A DNA stretch of 64,000 nt from Triticum aestivum (Eukaryota; Streptophyta; Magnoliopsida; Poales; Poaceae): positions 226,904,826 through 226,968,825 of the forward strand of contig NC_057795.1 of assembly GCF_018294505.1 (NCBI RefSeq), in the 5' to 3' direction. This document shows positions 9,396 to 18,938 of this stretch, in pieces; the stretch's first letter is position 1; every line of letters begins with the position of its first letter. The notes below the pieces were generated by a model. The model ran no database searches, was not told where the DNA came from, and saw only the letters and a list, made by a program, of their open reading frames with translations. The position numbers and the translations under genes are program-made.

Positions 9396-12300
9396 CTAGT
9401 CCCGGCGTTGGTCCTCCAACCGCTTGATTTTGTCGATGCGGCTGAGGATGGGCTTGATACGCTCATTGAGCACCGTGATGTCAGCATCCTCCGGCAAGCT
9501 CTTCAGTGCAGCTTCGAAGTCGAGGTCAGGATGCCAATGCGCTATCTTGGCAAGCACCTTGGTCATGACATCCCGGCAGAGCATCCGGGACTCCTCAGCC
9601 AGGGAGGCCGTCCAACTAGAGTGAAGCCGCTCCAGGGCGCCGATGACCCTCTCAAAGTACAGGGTCAGGTTGGCGTTGGGGCTCAGGCTCGCCTCTGGGG
9701 CGTACCTCATGTCCGGCATCCCCATGGTGCCCAGCTGTGTGGCGGCCGAGTTCGCAACGGCAGCAAGGCGTTCGAGCCAATGCTTCTTGCCCGCCACGTG
9801 GTCGTTAAGGTTGGCGGTATCGTTCATCCGCAGCTACTTCTCTGTCTCCAGGTCCTTGGTCAGTATCCCCTCTTGGGCTTTAGCCTCCGACAACATCTTC
9901 TCGAGATCCCCCAGCTTCAGCTTAAGGTCTCTGATGGAGTTGTTGGCTTCGGAGAGTTCTCCGGCCTTGCTGACGACCGCGCCTTGTGCCTCCACAAGGG
10001 CGCCGTTGAGCGTGTCCTTTTCCTTGGACATCTTCAAAGTTTGCTCCTCCAGCTCCTTCACCTTGCCGGCGTGAACCAGAGCCTGGGCATCGAGTGCCTC
10101 CTGATGCCTCTGCTCCAACTCTTGGGTCCGCTATACGACGAGCTTGTCCACCTCTTCATCCTTGCCAGGGAGCGTAGCGGCAAGCTTCTCCTCGTGCGCG
10201 GCAAGATCCTCCTCCTCGGAGTTCAGTGCGACCTCGTGCTAGGTCCGGACGGCTTCGGCTTCGGCGGCCAAGTTCTTCTCCGTCTCTTGGGCCTTCTCAA
10301 CGTCGGCCAGCTTCATGGTGAGGTCCACGTCATGCTTGGCCAGCTCGCCCTGGGCGGCCTTCAGCTCATCTTGAGCCTGGCGGAACCAGTCTTGCGCCTT
10401 GGCGACGCGCCCTTCGAAGTCCGCCTCTGCCTTCTCCACCACCGCCGTCCTGGACTTGGCCTTGTCCAAACAAGCACGGTGGAGCGCCCGGAGCTTCCGG
10501 AAGCTGGCGCCCATGGCCTGGAGCAGCCGCTCCTCCTGGGAGCCGTCACCACCAACGCTCGGCACGTCAACGACCTCGAGCTCGGCAGCGTCAAGCACCT
10601 CATCGTCAAACACCTCCCCGTCAATGGGAGCCCTGGTGCTCGACGCGCCTGGGGGATGGACAAAGAGGTCATTGCTCACCCTCAGGTACCTGCCGGAGCC
10701 GGAGGAGGAGGGCTGGTCATCGACCACCACCTCCTCGGCAGTGGCCTTGCCGGCCTCCATGGCAGGCCCCTTGCCGGGCTCCTCGGCGAGCCCCTTGGCG
10801 GCGTCCTCAGCAGCACCCTTGGCGCTCTCCTCGGCGGCGATCTTCTCGGCCTACGCGACGGCATCCTCGGTGACATCCTTGATGATGGTGTCGACGTTCT
10901 CTGGGTCCATCGAGGAGAAGTCTGAATGCCAAGAAGGGGACAGGGCAGAGCCAAGATCAAAAGCCAGTAAAAAAGAAGAAAGAAAGAACTCAAGTAGAGA
11001 CGAAAAGCGAGTGGCTTACCCTTGCCAGGACGAGAAGCAGAAGTCCCTTCTCCGCCAAGGTTCGGCGTCGAGGCGAAGCCACCAGCGCCCGCGTTCTCCT
11101 CCTCCTCCTCCGTGTGCATGGGCTCGGCGCTTGGTGCCCCTGCCAGGGATGCCCCTCGGGGCGGTGTGGTCGACGGGAGCGGCACGTTGGGAGAAGTCCT
11201 CTGCGGCTCCCCTTGCTGCTGCTCCCCTCCTACATCAACGACATGGTTAGTACCAAAGTAACGTACCGCTAGCACATGTCGACGAAGGATGGGTGATGGA
11301 CTCACGCTGGGGGCTGGGCTGGGGGCTGCTGTCCGGGCTGCTCAACACCACCAGTGGCGTGCTGGAGGTGCCTGCCGGGGGCTGGCCGCTCGTCAAAATC
11401 TGGCCTTCTTCGCCCTCTGGGCCAGCGTCTCCACGTCCCTGCAAGATAAAGATAATTCAGAATGGGCGGCACCATTGGAGGAAAAAGGAAAAAGCAGGGG
11501 GAAAGCAGAGCTTACTCTTCCTCCTTCTCCGGGCTGAGGGGTCCAAAGTCAAACGCGATCCCCGCGCCAATGTCTGCCGGCGAAGGGGGAGGCGATGGTG
11601 TCCGGACGCGCTTGGACAATGAAGAAGCGGATGCCTTCTTCTTCGCCGCCTTCTTCGTTGCCGCACCCCTCGTTTGGCGCACAGGCGCCTCCTGGGCCTG
11701 CCGCAGCTGTGCGGCCCGGTCGGGGCGGACCGGCTCGCCGGAGGTGGCCCGCCGCAGGACTCGTCCTCTTCCGGCGATTGGAGAGTCGGTGGTCGCGGTC
11801 TCCTCCCCCTTGCCCTCCTCTTCCGACGACTCATCGACCACGTCCTCGACGAGGGGAGCCCCGATGCCGGCGCTACTGGCCTCCCCAGTGGCTGCCGCCT
11901 ACCGTGCGAGCTCTTCCTCCTCTGCTTCTGCCGCGGCCTTGTCCTCCATGCCGTCGGTGCTGCCGGCCTCCTCGGCGAGCTTTGCCCCCTCCTCGGCAAG
12001 CCTTGCCTCCTCCACCCTGGCGGCGATGTAGTCCAGCTCTGCCGGAGAGGTGTCCTAGATAAGCCGCGGCTCAGCGGTGACGTACCCCTGTGCAAGGTGT
12101 CGAAGAATTCCTGCACTTTGAGCTCGTCCGACTCGACCCAGCTCGGGTCAAGGCCATGCGCGTTGAAGAGTGGCATCATGGCGATAATCTCGGACCGGCG
12201 AGAATTGTTGCACAGCGGGACCACTCCTGCCGGCAACTTGAAAACGGGCTCTTTGGCAACCTTGCCAACCTTCGCGGCATCCCTCGCAGCCTTGCCGGAC

Positions 12301-13211
12301 CGCTCAACCTCGCCTTCGTCATTGACCATGAGCTGGAAGATCCGTTGGCAGAGATGGGCATGCCTCAGCACCGTCAGGTTGTGGTCGAGGCCGGGGCGGA
12401 GCCTCATGATGTCAGCGGCATTCACAAAAAGCCAGGCCAGCCTCCCCTTGTCGTGCAAAGGAGCGATTAGGCGCCGGATGAAGTCCGCACCGATCATTTC
12501 GAGGGTGAGCCCGGACTGTGTGATCCGAAGGATCCTGGTGGTTGCGATCGTGAGCTTCGTGTCGTCGGCATCGATGTCACCCTAATTGCTTCCACGGACC
12601 GGCGTCTCCTGGCGGACCTTGCAGAATGCTGGCGGGTCCTTCTCCTCAATCCAGCACCACCGGCCCCGCCACTCTTCCCACCTCTCCATCATGGCGCCCT
12701 CCGGGTACGCCCCCTTGGCCCTCGTAATCCAGGCGACGCAGCCAGAGATGGCACCCCCTTTTTGGATCCGAGGGGAGAAGTAATGGCGGAAGAGCGTTGT
12801 GTTGGGGTGCACCGCGGCGAAGCCCTCGCAAAGGTGTGCGAAGAGAGCCATGCACACCACGACATTCGGAGTGAAATCCAGAAGGCAGAAGCCGTAGGTG
12901 TGCATGATGTCCTTGAAGAAATCGGAGAAGGGGGGACAGAGCCTGCAAGAGAAGTAGTCGACAAAGAAGGGGTACCGATTTGGGGCGGCCCTGGCGCTGG
13001 CAGGAACGACATGCGTGGCTAGATGTCTCGTCTTCTCTCCTCCCGTCTTCACCCCCCACAGAGCTTTGAAGAACTCCCGGAGCTCGGACACATCGACCGT
13101 CGAGGGGAAGTAGGCGAACTGCGCTCATCGTGCCACCAGATCGCTCTCTGGCTGCTCCGTCGCCCCGGCGTCTTTAGCCACTCCCTTGCGTTTGATAGAT
13201 TTGGGCGCCAT
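9396..13211 (-). pseudogene. Antisense four-exon gene of D (putative plant-transposon protein), with nonsense codons
   Basis: A minus-strand gene can be followed from ATG at 13,211 to a stop at 9,396. Proposed exons are 13,211-11,516, 11,438-11,306, 11,229-11,028 and 10,921-9,396, with donors GTAAGC, GTGAGT and GTAAGC and acceptors TTGCAG, TGTAG and ATTCAG. The N-terminal third (FFKALWG, YPFFVDYFSCRLCPPFSDFF, GFCLLDFTPNVVVCMALFAHLCE) resembles the 'putative gypsy-type transposon' domain common in grasses (PF04195-like, from memory). The C-terminal third is a long Glu/Lys/Ala coiled coil. In-frame stops are TGA at 13,127 and TAG at 12,584, about 12,057, about 11,902, 10,853, 10,241, 10,133 and 9,836, plus a one-base shift near 12,090. 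The gene is dead here. Its product has no proven role. Confidence 0.65.
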
Positions 13212-13585
13212 GGCGGTTGCAAGAAGCAAGAAAGCAGAGGATGGTGGAAGCGCAGCGATGGTGGACAAAGACAGGGGGCTCGAGAAGGAGGAAGAAAGGG
13301 TGTGGCGGTTCTAAGATCAGAGAAGGCGCAAGGATGGGGTAAAGTGAGCAGTGCGCCCGTGGTTATTCCTTTTTACGGGGAAGGCACGGGCCATCTCCTT
13401 TCCCATTTAACTGCGATACGACACATGCGTGCGGGAACCGTCCCACGCATGCCTCCCACATCACGCACGCTCCTCCACGACGCGCGTTCAACGCGGGTCA
13501 TGGGGAAGCGCAACGAACGAGACAATTACCCTGGTGAAATCAGCCCCGCCTACCCGCGCACCGTTCTGGGCCTGGCCCAACAACG
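13212..13585. other. Region between the antisense gene start and the 3' LTR of D
   Basis: This stretch would hold the promoter of the antisense gene. A weak minus-strand TATA-like CGTAAAAAGG lies near 13,368-13,377, roughly 160 bases upstream of the ATG. No clear polypurine tract is visible next to 13,586, which is odd for an element that transposed; the priming site may be diverged. Confidence 0.4.
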
Positions 13586-14803
13586 TGTCGTGCTTATGTG
13601 TGACAAAAGTAGGGGCTCTCCCTTTTGACCCCTTTACTTGTGCACGGGCAGTCGGAGCCACGCGCCATGGCTACACATAGCAGGGCAAAGGAGGGAAGCT
13701 AGAGAGAAGCCGAAGGCACGAGACAAACAAGGCGACATAAAGGACCGAGGCCACAAAGAGCAGATGGGCGGAGCGGGTTCCCTCGGCAAGACCCTTGCCC
13801 GGGGCAGCCTTAGTAGCCCCGGCAAGCCCCTTGCTGGGGCAGCTCACCCACACCAGCGGAGTGGGCCACCCTCGAGCCCACGGTCTCCAACACCACCAAC
13901 CACGTTGCGCCAGGGCTCGAGAGGCACCTCCATGGTGGCATGCAGATCTTTGTGAAGACAAAGAATATCCAAGATCAGATGAGGATTGGGAGGCAACAAT
14001 CCTCATCAAGATTCTTACCAAGGAAACTCACAAGACCCCCGGCAAGGTCCTTGCTGGGGACGACAGCGCGCCAGGGCAAGACCCTTGTCGGGCCACCCAT
14101 CAAGTCCCTTGCCGGGCCACCTGGCAAGACCCTTGCCGAAGGCGACAGCGGGGCCACTGCCAGGCCTGCACCAACCAAGTCCCCACCGCCATTCGCATGC
14201 GGCTGCCAGCCCAACCAGTGGGGCAGGCACCTGCGTGGGAACACACAGCTTCCAGGCAAACTCAGCACATACCTGCGTCGCGGCATGTAGATCCTCGTGG
14301 AGGCTCCACCACCGCGCCACCTCAGCTGCCTGCCTGCCTACATGGCACCACATGCATCGCTAGCCAGGGCGCGTGTCGAAGCGAGGAGGGGCGGCGACGG
14401 ACAGGACGGGCCTCGCTCCCGTCCCCGATAAAGTGAGAGGACACCCAAGCTGCACATTAAATGCATCTTGTCCTGTAATACAAGCGATAAGCTCGCAGCA
14501 CTATAGGCCTTTCCACCTCATGTGTGCCACTGTGGCAGCCCCTTTTGCCTATAAAAGGAGGCCCATGGCGTACTGGAGAAGGATTCGGCTTTTTCAAACC
14601 ACACAACACCCGTAGCTAGTTCAAGAGCTCAAGAACACTCAATACATCCACCACAGCAGGACTAGGGTTTTACGCATCCCCGCGGCCCGATCCTGGCTAA
14701 ACGACCCTTGTGCTGACTGTTGATCCTGCTCTTCTCACAATCCCGCGCCCAGCAACTATAGTAGGGATTCTTGTGATCCCATAGGTGTCATTTCCCACTG
14801 ACA
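13586..14803 (+). repeat. 3' LTR of D
   Basis: The 1,218-bp LTR begins TGTCGTGC and ends ACTGACA, followed by the ATCCA duplication. It is uninterrupted and so shows the LTR before E landed. It repeats the hairpin array (about 13,780-14,140), the ubiquitin-like segments (13,928-14,018 and 14,272-14,306) and the TATA box (14,550-14,558). Confidence 0.9.
13928..14306 (+). other. Polyubiquitin-like fragments in the 3' LTR of D
   Basis: Three short segments matching the left LTR recur: LHGGMQIFVKT at 13,928-13,960, an IxVKxLT-like piece at 13,989-14,018, and an LRRGM junction followed by TAG at 14,272-14,289. Their presence in both LTRs shows they are part of the element, not later insertions. 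Confidence 0.5.
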
Positions 14804-15517
14804 ATCCACTATCAAGAACCCATTCCTTTCCTCCTGCCATGTAACCACGAAGGTTTTCCATAAGACCAAAGTGTCTCATTACTCATCAAGATCAAAGTTA
14901 CTATCATCATCCTCATCATAGTATCCATGTTCAGCATCATCTAGCGAATGATCATCACCTAGAGAGAGTGATTCATTAGATTTATGAACATGACAATGTG
15001 CATCTTTATGAATTCTAATGACTTGTGAGATGATGCTACTAATGACTCCAACATCTCCTTTGGTACGCATAAGATCACGAATCTCAAGTATACAATCATC
15101 AAATTTAGGATCACTAGGTTTCATTTTATGAAAAGTTTTGGACTTTTGAAGTATCTCATCTATATTTTTCAAGGAATAGTTTGGAAAGCGCTCCTCAAGA
15201 TATCTCCATATAGTATAAGCACAGTCAAATGTAGGCAAGCATACAAGCAAATTTCTAGGCAATCCTCTCATGATAAGATCAATAGTTCTAAGATTGCGGG
15301 TCATGTCAAGATACTCATCGGGGGTAGGATGCAAGGGATAAATAGGGGGCACACAAGGGCTAGTAACATACTTGTTCAAGTTATATTCATTGAAAATATC
15401 AAGCATCTCATTTTTCCAAGTACTATAGAACTCTCCGTCAAGCATAGGCACTCTACATCTAATACTCCCAATCATAGACTCATCCATCTTCCTCCAATGG
15501 TGATTAAAGCAAAGCAA
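14804..15517 (-). pseudogene. Copia B gag and start of protease
   Basis: The minus-strand frame 15,517-14,879 encodes 212 residues of a plant Copia gag (MLDGEFYSTWKNEM, LRTIDLIMRGLPRN, YLEERFPNYSLKNIDEI). It ends in an acidic tail and a TAA. A shifted frame directly after it encodes KEWVLDSG, the aspartic protease motif, and is then cut by D at 14,804. The CCHC zinc knuckle and the C-terminal half expected of such a gag are missing between the acidic tail and the protease, so this copy has an internal deletion. It is inactive. Confidence 0.75.
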
Positions 15518-15528
15518 TGGAGACCAAT

Positions 15529-15539
15529 GCTCTGATACC
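15529..15539 (-). promoter_or_regulatory. Primer-binding site of Copia B
   Basis: The minus strand reads GGTATCAGAGC just inside the LTR, complementary to the 3' end of initiator methionine tRNA as in most plant Copia elements. Confidence 0.75.
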
Positions 15540-15542
15540 TAT

Positions 15543-16588
15543 TGAAAGGATCGAGAAGACGGGTCTAGAGGGGGTGATTAGACTCTCAACAAGCAAAAGT
15601 GACAGTTTTTAAGTTCTTCAAGTTGAGGTGGAGTTTTAGCACAAGTTTAAGCATTTGCAATACATTTCAAGCATGCATAGCAAGAGTATAAGCAGCGGAA
15701 AGAGTAAAGCCTGCTAGTTGCAAGAAAGTAAAGGGATGGGATTGGAGTGTGCAAACGCAATGTAGACACGGAGATTTTTGGCGTGGTTCTGATAGGAGGT
15801 GCTATCGTACATCCACGTTGATGGAGACTTCAACCCACGAAGGGTAATGATTGCGCGGGTCCACGGAGGGCTCCACCCATGGAGGGTCCACGAAAGATGA
15901 TTTGAGTCAAAAGCAACTTGGGGAAGGCTAGAGATCAAGATTCTTGTTGTTGGATTGGAATGTCTTGATCTCAACACATGAGTAGGTGGTTCTCTCTCAG
16001 AAAATGAGTAGTGGAAGTGTCGGCACGTTCTGATGGCTCTCTCACAAATGGAGGAAGAGTGGAGGGGTATCTATAGCCTCCACACAAAATCCAACCGTTA
16101 CACACATTTGACCCAACTCGGTCAGACCGAATAGGAGAACTCGGTGAGACCGATTTAGTTCAAAATGTGAACGTTAGGAACTCGGTGGGACCGATTGGAA
16201 CAACTCAGTGGAACCGATGTGCAAGAGCTAGGTCAAACCCTCATCTCGGTGAGACCGATTGCATGAACTCGATGAGACCGATTTCTGCAAAGATCAAACA
16301 GAGAGTTGGTCAAGGAAAATCGGTAGGACCGATTGCACATTTCCGTGAGACCGAAATAATTACAACATGCAACAGAGAGTTTGCAAGGCCATCTCAGTGA
16401 TCCCGAGATCTGTATCGGTGTGATTGAATTGTCTAGGGTTTCTGGCAGTGGCTATGTCAACTAAACTCGGTGGCGCCGAATAGATCAAATCACTGGAGCC
16501 GAGTTTGACTTTGAGTTTTGGACATATGTGGAAATGAGAAAGTGGTTGAGGGTTTTGGAGAAATATCACTAAGCACTTTGAGCAAGCA
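15543..16588 (-). repeat. 5' LTR of Copia B
   Basis: The LTR begins TGAAAGGATCGAG next to the PBS and ends near GAGCAAGCA at 16,584-16,588, where the Gypsy RNase H frame resumes. The partner LTR is outside the window, so the outer end and its target duplication cannot be checked. A minus-strand CTATAGATA near 16,067-16,075 is a weak TATA candidate. Confidence 0.75.
16116..16515. repeat. Cluster of CGGTnnnACCG half-palindromes in the Copia B LTR
   Basis: About ten copies of a motif such as CTCGGTGAGACCGATT are spread over 400 bases: CGGTCAGACCG, CGGTGAGACCG, CGGTGGGACCG, CGGTAGGACCG and variants. Each is an interrupted palindrome (CGGT, 3 bases, ACCG). The copies are dispersed at irregular spacing, not tandem. 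They sit upstream of the presumed TATA on the minus strand, where protein-binding sites would lie. Confidence 0.8.
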
Positions 16589-16879
16589 AGCCATTCTGCA
16601 ATGAACTTTGCCAATGCCCTGCTCTGAATAGTTGAGGTGCTTTCATACTTTAAGCCAATGTTTGACAGCTCTAGTGCCCATTCGACTATCCTGCCTCTGG
16701 CTTTGGGGTTCCTCAATATGCGCTCCAGTGAAAAACTGGTGACACATGTGATCTCGTGGGCTTGGAAGTTGTGGCATAGTTTCCTCGAGGCCATGATAAG
16801 GCCGAAGAACAGCTTTTGCACTCTAGAGTACCTTGACCTAGCCCCTTGTAACAAGGAGCTGGCAAAATATACTGGTCTT
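16589..16879 (-). pseudogene. Gypsy G1 pol fragment, RNase H
   Basis: The minus-strand frame contains SRYSRVQKLFFGLIMASRKL, LERILRNPKARGRIVEWALEL and ALAKFIAEW, which are RNase H sequences of Tat-like plant Gypsy elements. It continues across Copia C into 31,482 onward (TSD GTCTT) and is cut on its C-terminal side by Copia B at about 16,588. Integrase, expected downstream, would lie beyond B outside the window. Confidence 0.8.
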
Positions 16880-18419
16880 TGAAAGTGCGTTATGTCGACT
16901 AGAGGGGGGGTGAATAGGCGATTTTTATGAATTCTTCACTGAGGAATTTGCCGGTGAGGAAATTCCTTAGCGAAGAACTATTAGCAGCAGAATAAGTACT
17001 CAGAAGTAAGCATAACAGAATACAAGCATGGTCATCATGATGAAATGAAGACTAGCACAGAGTACAGAAAGCGTAATCACCGGATAACACAAGATGAAGA
17101 CAAACAGACTGAAGAAATTGAACTGAGGAAATTGAGAAAGTCTTCAGTCAAAGTCTTCAAACACAGATATGAACAAACACTCAACACAGTAATGAGGAAA
17201 TGAAAGGGTTGAGGAAATAGAACCAGTTAGGTTGGTGAAGACAATGATTTGGTAGACCAGTTCCAACTGCTGTCTCAGTTGTACGTCTGGTTGGAGCGGC
17301 TGAGTATTTAAACTCGAGGACACACAGTCCCGGACACCCAGTCGCTGAGCACGCAGCTCAGGACACCCAGTCCTCACCGTATTCTCCTTGAACTAAGGTC
17401 ACACAGACCTCGTCCAATCACTCGTGGTAAGTCTTCAGGCGACTTCCAAACCTTCACAGACTTGGTCACTCGGCGATCCACAATTCCTCTTGGATGCTCT
17501 AGACCTTGACGCCTAACCGTCTGGAAGAAGCACAGTCTTCAAAGGTAACAAGCGTCGGATCCACGCAGGATCAATTTCTTCAGTGATGCTCAATCACTTT
17601 GGGTTTGTAGGGGTTTGGTTTTGGGTTTTCCTCACTCGATGATTTTCGCTCAAAGTCCTCGGAGGATGGGTTGCTCTCAAATGACAAGTGTCAAGTTCTC
17701 TCGGAGCAGCCAACCAGCTAGTGGTTGTAGGGGGCGGCTATTTATAGCCTAGGGAGCAGCCCGACATGATAAGACATAAATGCCCCTCAATGATATGACC
17801 GTTAGGTGGATAAGATATTTTGGGACAGCTGGCGCGCAGCACAGCAACGGTCGGAAATTTGACTCTCAAATTCCTCAGGGCTATCATGTTCCTCACTGTG
17901 TAGGTAATTCGCACTGACGAATTCCTAACTCCTCAGTCAGAACAAATTCATCAGCGACCAGAAGAACTTCGTCTCTGTCACTGAAGAAAGTGACTGAACT
18001 GTATGAGATTTCCAAAGGCTTCACTCGAAGGGATTGGTAGGTGTAGGATTTTGAGTTGAGCATCACATGGAAATTTTTCCTTAGTATTTCCTCGACCCCC
18101 TTTAACAGTACGGTGTTTCCTATGACTCAAGAAAGAGAAAATGAAACTACGAAAACAAAAGTCTTCACGCTTCATGTTCCACAAATGAATACCAAGTCTT
18201 CAAGGTCACACCAATTTCTTCACTTTCAAAGTCTTCAGAAAGTCTTCAGAATATCAAAGTCTTCAGTTGAAGAACTTCATTTTTAGGGGTCGACTTTCTC
18301 TGTAAATATCAAACTCCTCATAGACTTATAGACCTGTGTACACTCACAAACGCATTAGTCCCTTAACCTATAAGTCTTCAATACACCAAAATCACTAAGG
18401 GGCACTAGATGCACTTACA
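16880..18419 (-). repeat. 3' LTR of Copia C
   Basis: The LTR starts TGAAAGTGCGTTATGTCG and ends GCACTTACA on the plus strand. Read on the minus strand it contains CTATAAATAG at 17,738-17,747. It is crowded with short TCTTCA / GAGGAA words, as is the rest of the element. Confidence 0.95.
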
Positions 18420-18437
18420 ATCTCCCCCTTTTTGGTG
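18420..18437 (-). promoter_or_regulatory. Polypurine tract of Copia C, with extra copies inward
   Basis: The minus strand reads ACCAAAAAGGGGGAGATT directly before the 3' LTR. Related AGGGGGAG cores recur at about 18,530-18,538, 18,605-18,613 and 18,872-18,881 (all CTCCCCCT on the plus strand), the last followed by a TCATCAAATGACC context similar to that at 18,434-18,450. Confidence 0.8.
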
Positions 18438-18938
18438 ATTGATGACAACATAGGTTAAGTTTTCAACGGGGATAAACATATGAAGTGTATACACTGATAT
18501 TGAGGAATTTGATTACAAGATATAGAAGAACTCCCCCTGAAGATGTGCATAGTGAGGAATTTGCTTTTGAGGCAATGCACATTTGAAGAGTTGAATCATG
18601 GAGATCTCCCCCTATATCTTGTAATTCATACACGCATTTGATATATAATATGAAGAATTTGAAATGCATGATGAAATATGGTGCCTGATGAGATTCAGCA
18701 TGCGTGCAATGTCATTAACGAGGAATAAGCATGCAAAGCATAATGCAACAAAAGTATCAGCGCACCATCGGGTTTAAGATTACAACTCGATCCAAATAAA
18801 AGTTTCAGAAGAACGAGAGTTGTAACTTAAAAAAATGCCCTTAATATAGACCCGCTTGAAGACTAACTCAGATTTCTCCCCCTTTGTCATCAAATGACCA
18901 AAAGGATTGAAACTGAGGACTAACGCCCCTGAAGAATT
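18438..18938. other. 3' untranslated stretch of Copia C
   Basis: No reading frame is seen between the third gene and the polypurine tract. The stretch holds the extra purine-tract copies and AT-rich sequence. Confidence 0.6.

Larger units (their letters stand above)
171..14803 (+). mobile_element. Tat-like non-autonomous LTR retrotransposon D
   Basis: The element is bounded by TGTCGG and CTGACA/CCGACA ends and by a perfect 5-bp duplication ATCCA (166-170 and 14,804-14,808). Its LTRs are about 1.22 kb: 171-8,733, interrupted by E, and 13,586-14,803, intact. The PBS-like tract after the left LTR fixes the plus orientation. The 4.85-kb internal region has no recognisable gag, protease, integrase or RT; it is filled by one antisense spliced gene. 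Additional antisense genes are known in the Tat lineage of plant Ty3/Gypsy elements, so D looks like a Tat derivative that kept only that gene. Without E it would be about 7.3 kb. Confidence 0.85.
1..16588 (-). mobile_element. Copia LTR retrotransposon B (5' portion, split by D)
   Basis: This is a minus-strand Ty1/Copia element whose 5' LTR lies at 15,543-16,588, followed inward by a primer-binding site, a short gag, the protease motif, and then (after the 14.6-kb insertion D) the region that follows the protease at 1-170. The two protease-region halves are in the same reading frame once D and one copy of the ATCCA duplication (166-170 and 14,804-14,808) are set aside, which proves they belong to one element. 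Integrase, RT, RNase H and the 3' LTR lie beyond base 1. B itself sits inside the RNase H region of Gypsy element G1. Confidence 0.85.

Noticed and set aside
9408..10925. 505-residue plus-strand frame (Leu/Gly-rich) opposite the antisense gene
   Set aside because: It mirrors a GC-rich coiled-coil gene on the minus strand that has splice sites and domain-like sequence; third-position GC keeps the opposite frame open.
11595..12585. Long plus-strand frames in the D interior
   Set aside because: They lie opposite exon 1 of the antisense gene and are Pro/Arg/Ala low-complexity by-products of its GC-rich codons.
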